Assembly: GCF_017654505.1 (NCBI RefSeq)
Contig: NC_054545.1
Location: 10,328,927-10,392,926 of the forward strand
Reading direction: 5' to 3'
Origin: Polyodon spathula
Lineage: Eukaryota > Chordata > Actinopteri > Acipenseriformes > Polyodontidae
Length of the DNA: 64,000 nucleotides
Shown here: in pieces, positions 1 through 13,077 of the stretch
Layout: the number at the start of each line of letters is the position of its first letter
How positions within the stretch are numbered: the first letter of the stretch is position 1
Notes under the pieces: model-generated
Told to the model about the DNA's origin: nothing
Database searches by the model: none
The model's input: the letters and a program-made list of their open reading frames with translations, nothing else
Program-made: the position numbers and the translations under genes

Positions 1-1443
1 TCGTCCTTTCGTCTCATCCAAACCACACATCCATACAAAATCAGAATACGGTCATTCATGTTTTGCAAAGGCGTGGGCTGCTCTAAAAAGCATGTTTAGC
101 TTTAAAATCAAAAGGGTTTATAGTGTGTAGTAATTATTACACTTTTGATGTGCCTTGTTTGGCAGTCTTGCCTATGTTAATTCATGTTAATTTATTGATT
201 TCCACAGCGCTGCAATAATTGCAGTTTCTCAAACATTCTCAAAGCAAGCAGAGTTGTGAGAAAGATTTAAAAAAAACAAAAAAAAAAAACCTCAAGACCT
301 TTGAATATTTGCCTATATGTGCTAATGAAAATATCTAAAATATGTGACCATGTGCTTGCTGTGGTGTATTTAATATAAAAAATAGCAGAACAAACATGGT
401 GCAATTTAAACTTGTTTTTACTGAAACATAAACGGTAAGATGTAGTCATAATAGCTGTCTGTGTTACATGCTGTCAGATCAGGACTTGACTAACATGGAG
501 CATCGGAGCTGCAGCATGCTGTTTCCCATACTACAACTACACAATTAAAGGTGCGTCACCAATTCCTTGTATTGCAGGGGCCTTGGTGCTTCAAAAGTCA
601 ATTTTCTTCTTGTTGATCTTGCTGTGAGTAGTGCTGAAATAAAGCTCCTTCATTTTATTAATGGAGTACTTTTGTCACACACTACAAGCAGACCACTACT
701 AGTGTAGTACATGCTTTTTTCAAAAAATGTCCCACTGCGAGGGGGAGAACCCCTTGGCGCTATGTGCCACGATGAGATCAGTGCCTCCTACTACCTTGTA
801 TGTGCCACATACCTTAAAAACTAATTGAAAACCCTCAATGGACATCTATTGGGTGGTCTAAAAATGCAATAATATATTCCACTGAGCAGATAAGAATAAA
901 TAATTAGATCAGCTTTTAACATTTCATACATCCCAAATAGTTCAGGCATTGTTTAACATACATGTGACAGTTTTCGCTATAGCACTTGGCTTGAATTGGT
1001 ACTTTTTTATTTTGTTTCAGCTCGATCGCCATGTAGTAGGACAAATTAGGTATTCTGACAACTTTCTGTGAATGTTTCTAAAATATGACAACACAAACTG
1101 TGATAATGAGCTGAATTGTCACATGCTGTGTGTGTATCCATGCACTGGTAAGTTTAATTGTGCTTTGTTAGGCTGCTGACATGTTGATTCAGGTTTAAAG
1201 CCAGTCTTGGTCACATTCATAATGAGTGGCATATAGTATATAATGTTATTTTTATTTTTTATAATTAGTGTTAAAATCCAAATTACAGATTTTGGCAGTA
1301 ATTAAGATTTGTTTCAGTGCTGATCTTAATGAGGATTAAAATGTAACATTTAACAGAAAATATACTTCCCACATTGTCTAATTTTAAATCTATTACACAA
1401 CTGAATATCTGTTATTAAGTTGGTGTTTTACAATACGTGTAGT

Positions 1444-1444
<1 letters not shown>

Positions 1445-1478
<34 letters not shown>
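1445..1478. repeat. Poly-T tract (34 nt)
   Basis: Uninterrupted T run in the upstream intron; length may be unreliable in the assembly. Confidence 0.9.
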
Positions 1479-1479
<1 letters not shown>

Positions 1480-3245
1480 TATTTGCTAATATCCAGTTTT
1501 ATCATTAAACACAAGCAGTGACCTGGGCTTAGTGTATTTGAATAAATCTGGTAATCCCAGAGGCTTAAAGCGTCTCCACTGAAAGTGAAAACCACATTTG
1601 AATCTCAATTGGCATAGCATTTAGCACCAGCAAACTAGGAGTGCTTAAGCAAACAACAACGACTATTTAAAGAATATATGAGGCTCGAGTCCAACAAGTC
1701 TGAAATCTATCTCTGTCTGTTTATCTCAGACTTGTAGAACTTGTCACATTTTTCGTGACTCAAACTCTAGTCACGGCTGCAAAAGACTCGGACTCGGTCT
1801 TGGACTGGAACATTCGGGTTATCCAATCACTTGTTAGCCCTGTTGTCTTTACAGCCTTTGAATCATAGTAAGATAAGAAATTGGAGGGGAGTTGTAGCAT
1901 AACCCCCCACACAAATCCAACTGCAACCATCGCAGACTATTATTTATTTATTTATTGCATTTTTTTTCATAAGGAATAAATAATGTCAGCATGGTACACA
2001 ACCAAGTAATTACTTTTAACAAGCCTTTCTCTACTACTTTAAACCATGTTCTCAGTTTAAGCACTGTAGAAATACATGTCTAAAACTGCATTCTTAAAAA
2101 ATATGTAATTTTGATTTTGGTGAGCTCCCTGAATCTCCTAGAGTATAATTTATTTGTTTGCACTCAAACTTTTGAGTTTACTGAATACAAAAATGAATGA
2201 AATAAGAATAATCATAAGTTATATATACTAGGGTATATATACTTTCAGACCTCCTTCATTCATATCAGAAAGTCGCTGTGTGAATTTAAATATTCTGTGC
2301 TTTGCTTCTAATCTCCACTCATTCACACATGCCATCACTGTTTGCAAGCAACGTCAGTGAATTCACCTAGCAAATTCAGTGTGAAGGTAGGCACTGAAGT
2401 CTCAAATCAAAAATTGCCTACTGTCAAATAAGCAGATTTATCAGACTGATATGACAGAAGGACTGATTGATAGCAAATAAAAAGACTAGAATAAATTGAA
2501 AAATTTATTATGGATGCAGGAAAAAACACATTAACAATAAGCTGTGTCGTGTCAATGTAGAAATCTCTGTGTGAACTTAATTTTTTATTTCATTATGATC
2601 CTGCACAACGGGAGAATACATAAATATAATATGTTTTTGTGTAAGAGAAAGATAAAAAAATACATTACCTGAAATCAAATGAACTGAAGCACAATCTTGT
2701 AAATGCATCATTGTATTACAGACTTAAAGTGCAAATGCAATGAAAGTGAAACGTAATGTTTCTGTTTTGCAAAACAAATAACAAAATTTTTAGTTATTTT
2801 TTTTTTTAGTTCCAGCAGCGTCTAAATCAGATTGGCAGATTTTACCCAAATGGAAGTCAAAGTAGGTGCTATAGACAGAGGTGAAAGTATCTTTAATTTC
2901 TTACCAGTGTAGAGTTATTGTCGGGTATGTGTTAAAAAGTGGTACTCCACGCATGCCTAAACGTCTTCCGCTAAGAAAGCAGGGAAGTGCCCATTCAAAT
3001 CTGGTACATTATGCTGTTTTTAATTGAATGTTATATTTTCCAATCGTTTACATTTTTAAAAAAAATGTAATTTATCATATTCCATCCTTTAAGGAAATAG
3101 TATATGAATATTTGATTTGTTTTTCACTTCTGCAACTTTGCGATGGACTTATCGCTAATTGTTTTTTAACTCTGATGACTCTGACCCTGATGACTCAGAC
3201 TCGACCACAAGTCTTTTAGATGTAAGCAGTAAGGCACGACCAGGA

Positions 3246-3350
3246 GTGTGATATACTAATATCATCATGCCCCAGACGCATTGCAAGTCACAAGTCGAAG
3301 CAGAGTGGCTTCAACCACCCAGAGCATGGTGATATTAGATTATATCACAC
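3246..3350. repeat. Inverted repeat, 25-27-bp arms
   Basis: Left arm 3246-3270 (GTGTGATATACTAATATCAT...) pairs with right arm 3324-3350, with a few mismatches and a 2-nt bulge. The loop is about 53 nt. It could be a short MITE or the end of a larger element. No coding content. Confidence 0.6.
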
Positions 3351-3763
3351 AACCTGAAGTGCCTTTTTGCTGTGTTAACTAAAATGGGTTAATGAACTAA
3401 ATTGAAAAAGAGAAGTACAAAGTTTAATCAACAAAAAGTCATTTTTATTATGGAATACCTGGTGACTTATCAAAAAGACTTTGCAGTTTATGGCTGGACA
3501 AGGTGGAGAACTACTGGGCTCATGTTAAGAAACAATTTAAAATCATGCAGGGCACAGGAAAAGGAGATGATACCTTTGTACTTGGACACATTTACATAGA
3601 GAGAAAGGTACGGCAGGAATTGCAGAGGTGCATTTTTATAAATCTTCTTTATCGGTCCACACAACTGCGCAGGGGGGTGGAACCAGTTGCAGCAGGCAGG
3701 CAGACCTACCAGAGGAGAAGAACGGACAGAGCAGGGGCAGCAGCAGCAAAACATCCATTTGAC

Positions 3764-3791
3764 CACCAAAGGCTCTTTTAAGAGCAACCCA
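3764..3791 (+). other. Histone-type mRNA 3' stem-loop, orphan
   Basis: CCAAAGGCTCTTTTAAGAGCAACCCA matches the replication-dependent histone 3' processing stem-loop: stem GGCTCT / AGAGCA, loop TTTA, 5' flank CCAAA, 3' flank ACCCA. The last stem base is A instead of C, so only five pairs form. No histone coding sequence precedes it: reading frames in 3503-3781 resemble no histone. No clear histone downstream element follows. It may be the relic of a histone-gene 3' end or part of a repeat. Confidence 0.45.
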
Positions 3792-5570
3792 AATATTTTT
3801 GCAAAATCTCAAAGTTTAAGCTTTTTTAAAGCTTTTTGTTTTCAAAATGGGATCGGCTAACGCTGTAGTTTACTGAGAAGGAGCAGAACGCGATCAATGA
3901 ATAACACATGTATTTATTCAATTAAAACATGATGAATAAGGCCCATAGTTTTAATATGAAAAAAGTCAGTGGTAAGGGTAATGTTCAGTAAGTGGGTTTT
4001 GGTAGTTGTGGTTTCCTGAGATTAAAAGAATCTGTGTTACATGGTTTGTAAAAGTCAGTTCTGTAAATGCCTAATGTGCACTGAGCAAACCAGTTGTGGT
4101 TTAAAGATAAGTGTAGCTCTCATTTAGTGGCTGTGTACATGTATAAACATAGCTATTTTGGTTTTATGAAGTATGTGTGAACATGTGGATTACAGGTTGA
4201 AAAACATATGGTACAATACTAGTACAGTAGCTTGTTCTAAATACATGGACATTTCTTGAATGTTGTCATATAGCATATACTATAATATGGCATGCTCCAG
4301 GACTGCACACGAAAGCTGAAAAGAGGTGTATGGTCTGCTGACTTCATTAGAATATAGCCCAATGCGTTTTGATTTCCAATAGGTCTCATGTGTACATGCA
4401 AGCAACTTAATAAATAATGCTAGCAACAAGAAAGCTCTGGGGGCTACAGCAAATTTAAGATACGCGATACATTTTTGTTTGTTTTTGCAAGACCTGAAAT
4501 CCAATAAGCTAAGTACCCCTTATGTCTGTTGCTTGCGTTGCAATGGCCAAAACCATCCAGTGCTGCCAGTTCAATTTATCAGTAAACAAGTGAAAGATAA
4601 TGTAGTTTTAACTACCGTGAGTGATTCATGATTCATACAGCTTTTCCGTACAGTTTATGGAAGATGTTTCCCAGTTGAACTGAGTGAACCATTTGATTTT
4701 AATTTATGTATGTATAAAATGGTAATTTCCTGGATTTTATAGAGATTCTAAGATAATGGAAAATACAATCTCAAATAGCATTTTTCCTTACTGCAGTTGC
4801 AATGGCTTTTTATTTGGCTGAGCGTTGACTTCAGAGTCTCTTGGCTTGTGTCAGCGACTGCACAAAAAACCAAAAACATCTATAGTATAGTAAGACCTTA
4901 GTTTTAATCTATATAAAACTGCCTCCCTTTTAATATAAAAAAAAGCTCCTGACACAGTACAACCTACAGTAATAAAAAAGGCATCAGACCTGGTGCTGAT
5001 GGGGGGGAAAATGCCAATACAGAAGCCAGAGAACTACTTTCACTCGATAAAGCTCTGCAGAATTGTGTTTGTAAAATCAGACAGCAGTGAGGATCACAAA
5101 ACAAAACTGCACACTCCTGATTAATTTATTGTTACTTGGGGGGGGGGGGGCGACGGGCGACTTTTTTTTATTTTTTTTGGAAAATGTTCTGTTTGTATGT
5201 ACAGTATATATATTTTTGGGGGGCTATACATCACTCGGCTGCTCTTGGTGTCTTTTATCAATGAAGAGTAGAAAAGACTCCAACACACTATCTTGCAAAT
5301 AAATTACCATGCAACTGTAACCACGTGCAAGGTAACAATTATTTTTGCCTTGCAATGTACAATTACTGTATGTTTTCCATACTTGGTGACTACTGTTAAG
5401 TAGGGTACAATAGCAAATTTTAAGTAATGTTTAATGAGTTACTCAAATGTTGTTCTGCAGGTAGTGTTTTTATAAAGGCAGTGTATGTGCTCAAGCTAAA
5501 CAAATCCGGTGCTGATATAAATGCAGGTAGGTTAAAGGTGTATTTGTGTGTATTATATATAAATATAATT

Positions 5571-5764
5571 AGTGCTGGGACAAATATCTGACTATTTCAA
5601 CAAATATTTTTTGACACGTATTTGGATACAAAAATCAGATGTTCGTATTTGCTACAAATGACAAATACTTTGCACATATTTACCGTCTCACCGGAATTTG
5701 CACAACGGTTTTAAAAAAAAAAAAAAGGCAAATGAAAAAAAGCAGACACACTATACACTAAAAA

Positions 5765-5849
<85 letters not shown>

Positions 5850-6395
5850 CACAGGATCAATACAGCAGCTCTTGAGCCTCTATTTAAACTTTAGAGTTTA
5901 AATTTCAGTTTCAATTTTAATTTGCTTGTTCAGCTACAAAAAGGCACAAGTAAACCTCAAGTTATTACTTTATGAAAACCGCGGCGCTGGCCACTGTTTA
6001 CTGTGAAGGAACGACAATGGCAAGGAATGAGAAGAAATGAAGTAAAAAGGCGGTGTCAACTTTATGTACTTTTTATTTCGATAATAAACAAAATAACATT
6101 TAACTTGAACTGCAATTTGGCATCCTTTTGTTTTGGAGTTTATTCACTGGAGTAAAGTAAGTCCCATACAACTTATTCTTTACTCCTGGGTTGTTTTTCT
6201 ATTACATATTGTAAGGTATTGCTGTAAAATAAAGATACACACACAGGGGCCACTGTCACGCCCTCTTCCCCTGCAGCTATACTGTCTCTTGTGTTCAGAG
6301 CAATATAATGGCTTTTATCAGTTTTTGGTTAACAAACGGAAATTTCAGTTATGAGTGAATATCCGAACATAAAAATCCAGTGTTTGTCCCAGCAC
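5571..6395. mobile_element. Non-autonomous hAT-like DNA element with internal AT microsatellite
   Basis: The left end reads AGTGCTGGGACAAATATCTG at 5571 and the right end reads TTTGTCCCAGCAC, ending near 6395. These are inverted repeats of about 13 bp (GTGCTGGGACAAA), of the kind found in hAT elements. About 825 bp lies between them, including an AT run at 5766-5842 and no transposase. An 8-bp target duplication cannot be seen because the right end abuts a CA/TA microsatellite. A related but inverted piece of its right end lies at 6472-6508. The hAT assignment rests only on terminus style. Confidence 0.5.
5766..5842. repeat. (AT)n microsatellite
   Basis: About 70 nt of almost pure AT inside the hAT-like element. 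Confidence 0.9.
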
Positions 6396-6411
6396 ACACA
6401 CACACACACAT

Positions 6412-6462
<51 letters not shown>

Positions 6463-6510
6463 GTGTGTGTTTTTTTTATGTTCGGCTATTCACTCATAAT
6501 TGAAATTTTT
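6338..6510. repeat. 36-bp inverted repeat around a CA/TA microsatellite
   Basis: AAATTTCAGTTATGAGTGAA at about 6339 onwards, running through CCGAACATAAAAA, is repeated inverted at about 6472-6508 (TTTTTATGTTCGGCTATTCA and on). Only about two mismatches separate the arms. Between them lie (CA)n at 6392-6410 and (TA)n to about 6459. The left arm is the right end of the hAT-like element, so the right arm is probably an inverted fragment of the same family. Confidence 0.65.
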
Positions 6511-6864
6511 GTGAGTCTTATCGAAACCAGCTTTCCAATTATATTCTTGGGGCCACATGATATCTTCCTGAAACTTCAAAGATTAGAACATATTAGTCAA
6601 AAAATTACTTCACCAAGCAGTGAGTGAACAGCAAAGTAGAATAGCAAAGTAGAGAAAAATAAAGAAATACATGAAAGAGCCTTCATCTTAATTAATGACA
6701 ATTCAGAGATTTTTTTTTCCTTTTTGAGATGTAAAGTTTATGTTCATTGACTTTTAATAAGCGCACATATTTGTTGCAGACACTTTTGATAAAATAAGTA
6801 ATGCAAAGAATTTGAGTTGAATATTATAAATTGTACCAACATATATATCTATATCTATCTCTAT

Positions 6865-7115
6865 TTTTTTTATATAACTCCTTTCATAGTGGACCACCAT
6901 CACTAAGCTCTTTACAGAGGTAGGCTGTGAACTGTGCAGAGTCACTTACAGTAGGACAGTGATTTAACATCCCATCTGCAGGATGTAGCACAAGGAGGTT
7001 AAGTGACTTGCTCAGGGACACACAGTGGTTCAGTCAGTGGCAGAGGTGGGATTTGAACTGGTGACCACCTAGTTACAAGCCCTGGACTTTAACCACTTGA
7101 CCACACTGTCTCCTA
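6865..7115 (+). repeat. CORE/MIR-like interspersed repeat
   Basis: About 250 bp that opens with TTTCATAGTGGACCACCATC and contains GGTTAAGTGACTTGCTCAGG, CACACAGTGG, GGCAGAGGTGGGATTTGAAC and TTAACCACTTGACCACACTG. The middle closely resembles the core shared by MIR/L2-type vertebrate SINE and LINE tails. The opening is shared with the repeat starting at 19294. The copy is moderately decayed. Confidence 0.55.
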
Positions 7116-8740
7116 TATTGAATCTACTAGCCACACACTGTTTTTGTTGAACTCCATATTGTAAATACAATATGAAGAGTTCTTGGTTTCCAGGTTTATT
7201 ATATAAATCATGCTGTTAACTGGCTCACTGGTGTGTCTTATTGATATGCTCAATACAACAATTTCTCAGTTTAAGACTGATGCTTTATTAACTTCAGTAT
7301 TAGCATGCCATACTGTAAAGGCATGAATGCACACACTTGCCAGTTTTGCGAACACCACCATGTGCAGTCTTCATCCTGAAAGACGTTCTAAATATTCCTT
7401 TTAATGCCTAACCTGCAGTTTACATCATTCTTCAAGAATTCTTTCTTTTTTGTAACTGTTGTCCGGTATAACGTGGTGTCCTTTCATATCTTTTTTTTCA
7501 TGAACCTTCTAATAACATACTCCCGAGTCATGCATTTGACACACACACACCCCCCCTGCTAATAAGATATACCGCTACAAGAGATTACAACAGAAGAGTA
7601 CAAGACACCTGTCCTTATCAGTAACTTTGTCTTTACATTGAGAACTTGCAAAATTCAAACAGAAGAAAAAAGAAAATGCACAAAGCATAGAAACATATAA
7701 AATAGAAAAACATTCTAAAAACATCTTCTCCTCTAACCATGATACAACTGCAATTTTAAAGTCTGCTCAGAAGGATACTTACCTGCTGTCTTGGTTATAG
7801 GCAGTTACCCTTATATGGTTTTCAAATGAAGGATTCTACAGTGCAAACTTGTGTTAGTGAAGGTGATGTTTTTCATTTAATTGGACTAATAAGAGTTAAG
7901 AAAATATTGTAATACTGAAAAGCTGTTTTATATTTATTGTATGCAACATGTGTTGATTAAATGGATAGAGTTGACACTGGAAATTAAGCGCAGAAGCGTT
8001 GGGGTGTTTTTTTTTTTTTTTTTTTTTTTCTGTTCGGATAGTTTTTGCATTTTGTTCTGTGTAAAATCAGGTAGTTACTGTATCTCCTAAACAATTAAGT
8101 CATGGGGACACTAGCCTACGTGTTGCTGAAAAAATGTAGAAAGGGATACTTACTTTGTAGAAAGTAATATGCAAGCTACAAGATTCGGGCAACTTTGTTG
8201 CAGGCAACTGTATCAAATGCTTGTTGAAGCAACATTACGGTGTATAATAAATTAGCCAATGAAAGTGATGCAAAAAGTCATGCGAGTAGCTGCTTTGCTC
8301 GTGAAAAACAATTGGTGGAGAAAATGAATGCAGAGCCGGTGTGAGGGAGGTTGTATAGGCAGGTAAATAAGTGTTAATTGGTCCATTCCTGGTAGTTAAT
8401 GTACGAGATGTAGTGAAGCAGCATAGTCAACAAAATTATTATTATATTCCTGAGGGGGACGGGGACGATTTGCTATTATGAACTGTTTTAAACATAATGT
8501 GTTGGCATTTATAGTCTAATATTAGATATTACACAAAAAAGCTGGTTTGGTAGCTTAAGAGTAATGGATAAAGTGAGTCCTACTTTTTGTTTTAAAGCCA
8601 TTTGAACATTGCAGTTCAGCAGACACAAGCTGCAAATAGTGTAACAGTTACCATTATGATTTGTAGAAGAACAAATCTTCACCTGGCATAATTAGGTATC
8701 CTCTTCAAAATACTATACTGTAAAACTTCAATTTAACGCC

Positions 8741-8795
8741 TCTGCGATTTATTTACAATATTTGCCAGCAGACCCGGTGTGTATTGGAGACAGGC
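8741..8795 (+). repeat. Dispersed direct repeat, copy 1
   Basis: TCTGCGATTTATTTACAATA, then TTTGCCAGCAGACCCGG and TATTGGAGACAGG. A second copy with few differences lies at 9523-9577, about 780 bp downstream in the same orientation. It may be a fragment of a local duplication or of an unrecognised interspersed element. Confidence 0.6.
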
Positions 8796-9522
8796 GTTTA
8801 TATTAGATCACTAGCTTCAAATGCTTCATGTGGTCATTGAGAAGCCGCTAACACACAATCTTGTAGCAACATCGTAACTCAGCGTTCCAGCAACATTGCT
8901 AAAAGGTTGTGTGTCAGTGGGAACTAAGTAGCAGTTTTATTTTAGAACAAAATTACAGTGTAGTGTGCACCCTCAAATACAAAGCAAAAGTAGTATTAGT
9001 CTTTTTATATGCACTGGGTAATAAGGATACGATATGCAAAACATTGGAAAATGAACAAGCAGAAGTACAAATTTGTATTTAAAAATGGAGTTAGATCTAC
9101 CGTTGTTGTTAACAGTTCAATCCACTAAAAGACAACCCTGTAGATATCAGAACAGGTGTGTAAGCTACTCTTACAGCATAATAATAATGATAATGGTAAT
9201 ACCCTCCAAAATGTTTTTAAAAATGAACAATACAAGCAATAACTATCATTATGAAAAAAATGTTTAATCTCAAAGTTGTACACAACTGTTAAAATACACC
9301 AAGAGGTTTGTATCTGGCCTACTTTCAGCATGCTTAAAATTATCAAACCATTTAACGTAATAACTGCATTAAACAAATAGACATTACATGTAGGCCCACC
9401 TTGAATTATGTTTTCTATTAATTATTAATCCTGAGAGCACCTTTCATCGCTCAGTTCTTATTAGCAGTTCATTACTCTCAAGCTCCTCCTCATCTTCAGC
9501 CTCAATGGGCAATGACCGAAGC

Positions 9523-9577
9523 TCTGCGTTTATTTACAGTATTTGCCAGCAGACCCAGGGCGTGCTGGAGACACAGG
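9523..9577 (+). repeat. Dispersed direct repeat, copy 2
   Basis: TCTGCGTTTATTTACAGTAT, then TTGCCAGCAGACCCAGGG and GCTGGAGACACAGG; it pairs with the copy at 8741-8795. The ORF starting at 9543 falls partly inside this repeat and is not taken as a gene. Confidence 0.6.
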
Positions 9578-12500
9578 TAATTATTTCAAGTTTTACAGTA
9601 ATAAAAAAAGCTTAACAATAATCACATTTCAACTTCTCTCTATTTTACAATTAGCTTTATTTATACAAATGAAACAGAAAAACATACGAACAAAACATTC
9701 GCCAAAAATAACACATTCAGAACAATTGTGAGGGCAGTGGTAAATATTACTAATACAATCCTATATATGCATACTTAAGAAATACAGTTTTAGTGTATTG
9801 AAAAAAAATGCTGGTAATTTAGGTGGACACCAATAAACTTAGATAGGAAATATCTATGTATTGTCTTCTCTGTTGTCCATCAATGTTTTATTTACAATTT
9901 CTACATACTGTGGAATTGTGTCCCCTGAAATTTGAAGCAACAATGCGGAAGAAAACAGATTTCATTCTACATTTTCTAGCAATATGTAGACTAGTGTCCC
10001 CTGGACTTTAGATATACTGCCTGAATACCAGAGAAGCTGTTTTAATGAAGCAGAAATAGTATATTTCTAGGAGGCTCTCCAATTAGCTGTGTTCTCCATA
10101 TTTGTTGTAAGTGTCTGTAACATGCAGCCAATTGCCCTTGGGAACATTTGGCAAGGAGACAGAATAATGACCTAACTTGTTTTTGCTGGCCTACTTCAGC
10201 TGGAAAAATAGCCTCCTTTCTAACACACTTATTTAGCTCTTTGCAGAAAGAATTATGAATAAGATAATGCAGTTTATGAAGCAGGGCTAAATACTGCTGA
10301 ATTGAGACGTTGACTGTAAATTGTGTTTAGTGTGAAGTGAATCTGACACTTATTGTGTAGAAAGTGGTAATTAAAATATTTAAGTTGTTTTGAAAGCCCC
10401 ACTGTATTCTGTGTTCAAAATGATGCAGCAAGTTTCTTTTTATCCCAGCGGTGGTGATTTATAATGCCTGTGAGAATTTCACACTTGGATCATATATCCG
10501 AAGAACTTCATATCCAATTGTAATGAAATACCAAAGTACTTGTATGTAGGCCTACAGGTCATGGTATTCTACTGTATTTTTTTATTCTCCGATAGCAAAC
10601 ATGTTGTGTTTACAGCAGTGGTGGTGGGCATACTGACGGTACCATTGCTGTATGAATCAGATTGTGTGAATTAATTGTGGCAGTTCAGTGTTCACCTTGG
10701 TACGGGCTGTAGATAGTTGTGTAGACCGGTTATCAAGTCTGTAGTGATTACTATAACTTTGATTAGTATTATTAAGAGACATTTAGCTTTTTAAGTGTGC
10801 AGTATCAGTGCAGAAAACAATTGAAAGTCATCCTTTGTAATCTTCTACTTTTCTACCTACTGTATTGTGATATATTTAGTTTTTTAAGAAACATGTTGTT
10901 TCCAGATGAGATTTGGCTTCATACTTGGTACACATTTTTTGATTCTCTTGGTCAAGTTCCGTGTTTTGTCAGATTATTTGAATACCAGTTTAACATATAA
11001 TCTGTCCTGGTCAATAAGCAATTTTATTTTGTCTGATTTTGATATAAAATAAGTTTGATTTTACAACATTATTTTACCTTTGCTTGTTTCCATAGAAACA
11101 CATCATCTCTGGAGTTAATTGTGAGATTGTAGTCCTGGGTAAGATTTAAATTCTAATTAAACGCAACAAAAACAATACATCTCCCAGCCTACACTGTTGT
11201 AGATCATTCAGTTAGTGTGATCTCTTAAAGTAGAACAGTTATTAAAGAAAATTAGTGGCATTTACTAGTTTTGCAACCATGTTTTATGTCCATTTACGGC
11301 CTGAATTACGGCAGTAAACATGCCAGCGCACTGGGTGAAAGGAAAATTTGCTTTAACTGCTTTTGAAATCATTCCATGTGGCTGTTGATTGGAATTTTTT
11401 TTAAAGGCTTGGTTCGTTTTTTAAAATAAATAAATACGTTGAAGGGAGATTCTGAATATAGTTAGTCTCAGCCAAGTTTCATTAGTTTTACTAGAGAGCT
11501 AGAGTACACAGAAATTACTAAACAATTACATTATACATCAACTTGCTACTGGTTAAAAATTATGCATAGTACCAAATTTATAATCTATCTATCTAGATAT
11601 AGATAGATAGATATCTTTATCATATTACTTCAAACTTACGACACCCTCGAATTAACCTCTCATTCAGTATCAGCTTTTTAATAGATACCGCTCTCAATAA
11701 AGAAATGCAATGATATTTTTTTCTACCCCTGCTCAAAAAATAAAGAAACGTGCAACTCTGGCTATGTACATGTGACACCCCCGGTGAGACTGCAGCTTCA
11801 TTCCAGCATGTAATACAAGCTAATGTACAGTAAGCAAGTTGTATTTTATAGTATAGTCCCAAGAGACAACCCACGATGAACTACGAACTGTGATTGTCTG
11901 TTTATGTCGTCGTCAGCCTGGATGGTGAAAACTTTAACTTTGAAAACTGGCTGAAGATGTCTTCTTGTTTAGTTGTTTTTTATTCAATTGGAATTTCTCA
12001 GTCCCATACAATTATATTTAAAAAAAAAAAAAAAAAAAAATCTTGCTTACTATCGATGAGAAGATTTAGTTTGTAAATTCCAAAAACACACGAGTATAGT
12101 GCTGCAGATCGGAGCCTCTACTGCGCCGCTTCTAAAATGCCTTAGATCATGTAATAAAATTTTGCAGCATTTGTAAACATAGTATTATTAATAAAGGCCG
12201 CCCTCGTCTAATCGCCACAGTAATTTTGATCAATTTAAAATAAACGCTGTGGCACCAAATTGAAGTAATACGGTATATACTTATTTTTATTATTATTATT
12301 TTTCATCTAATCTAATGTGAATTTGAGAGCCCATGAAAAGTAGGTAATGTTAAAAGTCTGTGTGCGGCATTCCCAACACAGAACTAAAAATCAATGTTGA
12401 CAATATTACTGCAGCTCTTGATGTTTATGCTCATTTAGATGTTCATTCCAGCCATTTGTATTTATCTAGCCTCAGGCTTTTTGGCAAATGAACAACAAGC

Positions 12501-13077
12501 TGACCTAGGTATGTTAAATGATGTGGTAAGTTGTTGTAGAGCCCCAAGGTTTAACTTATCAACTGCACAAGCTGCCTTTGAGAGCAGATGTTATAATTGA
12601 TTATACAACAAGTTTAAATTGCTGCCTTATACTAGGAATTATTGAACTTATTACTGTATGATTATCTTGTTCAGTATACAAATGTGCCTTTAAACTGGTT
12701 ATAGGCTTTTTGGCATTGTGTTCCTTGATTATTTTACTACTTACTCCATATTACATAAAACTAAAGAAAATATCACAACAGTGTTTAGCTGTCACTTCAG
12801 AAGTGTGGGAAAAGCTGTGAGGTCTTTCTTACAAAAAAATTGGGCTACTTATGGGTAGAGACGTTAAATGAATTGTGAAAAAAGCATTTAGCTTAAGAAT
12901 ACCAAATGAATGGAACAATAATGTGATTGTCATCCTACAGTAAGTGTTTGGTGTTTACAGTAGATTAACCAACTACAGTGTATAGACTTGACTGAGGGAT
13001 GGGTTGGCCAGCTAAGACTTAACAGGATTTTCTCTTTAGAAAGAAAATATATTCAAAATTTAAGTACAACACCAATG

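Noticed and set aside
3488..3787. 99-codon minus ORF and 92-codon plus ORF as histone genes
   Set aside because: Neither resembles any histone despite the stem-loop beside them.
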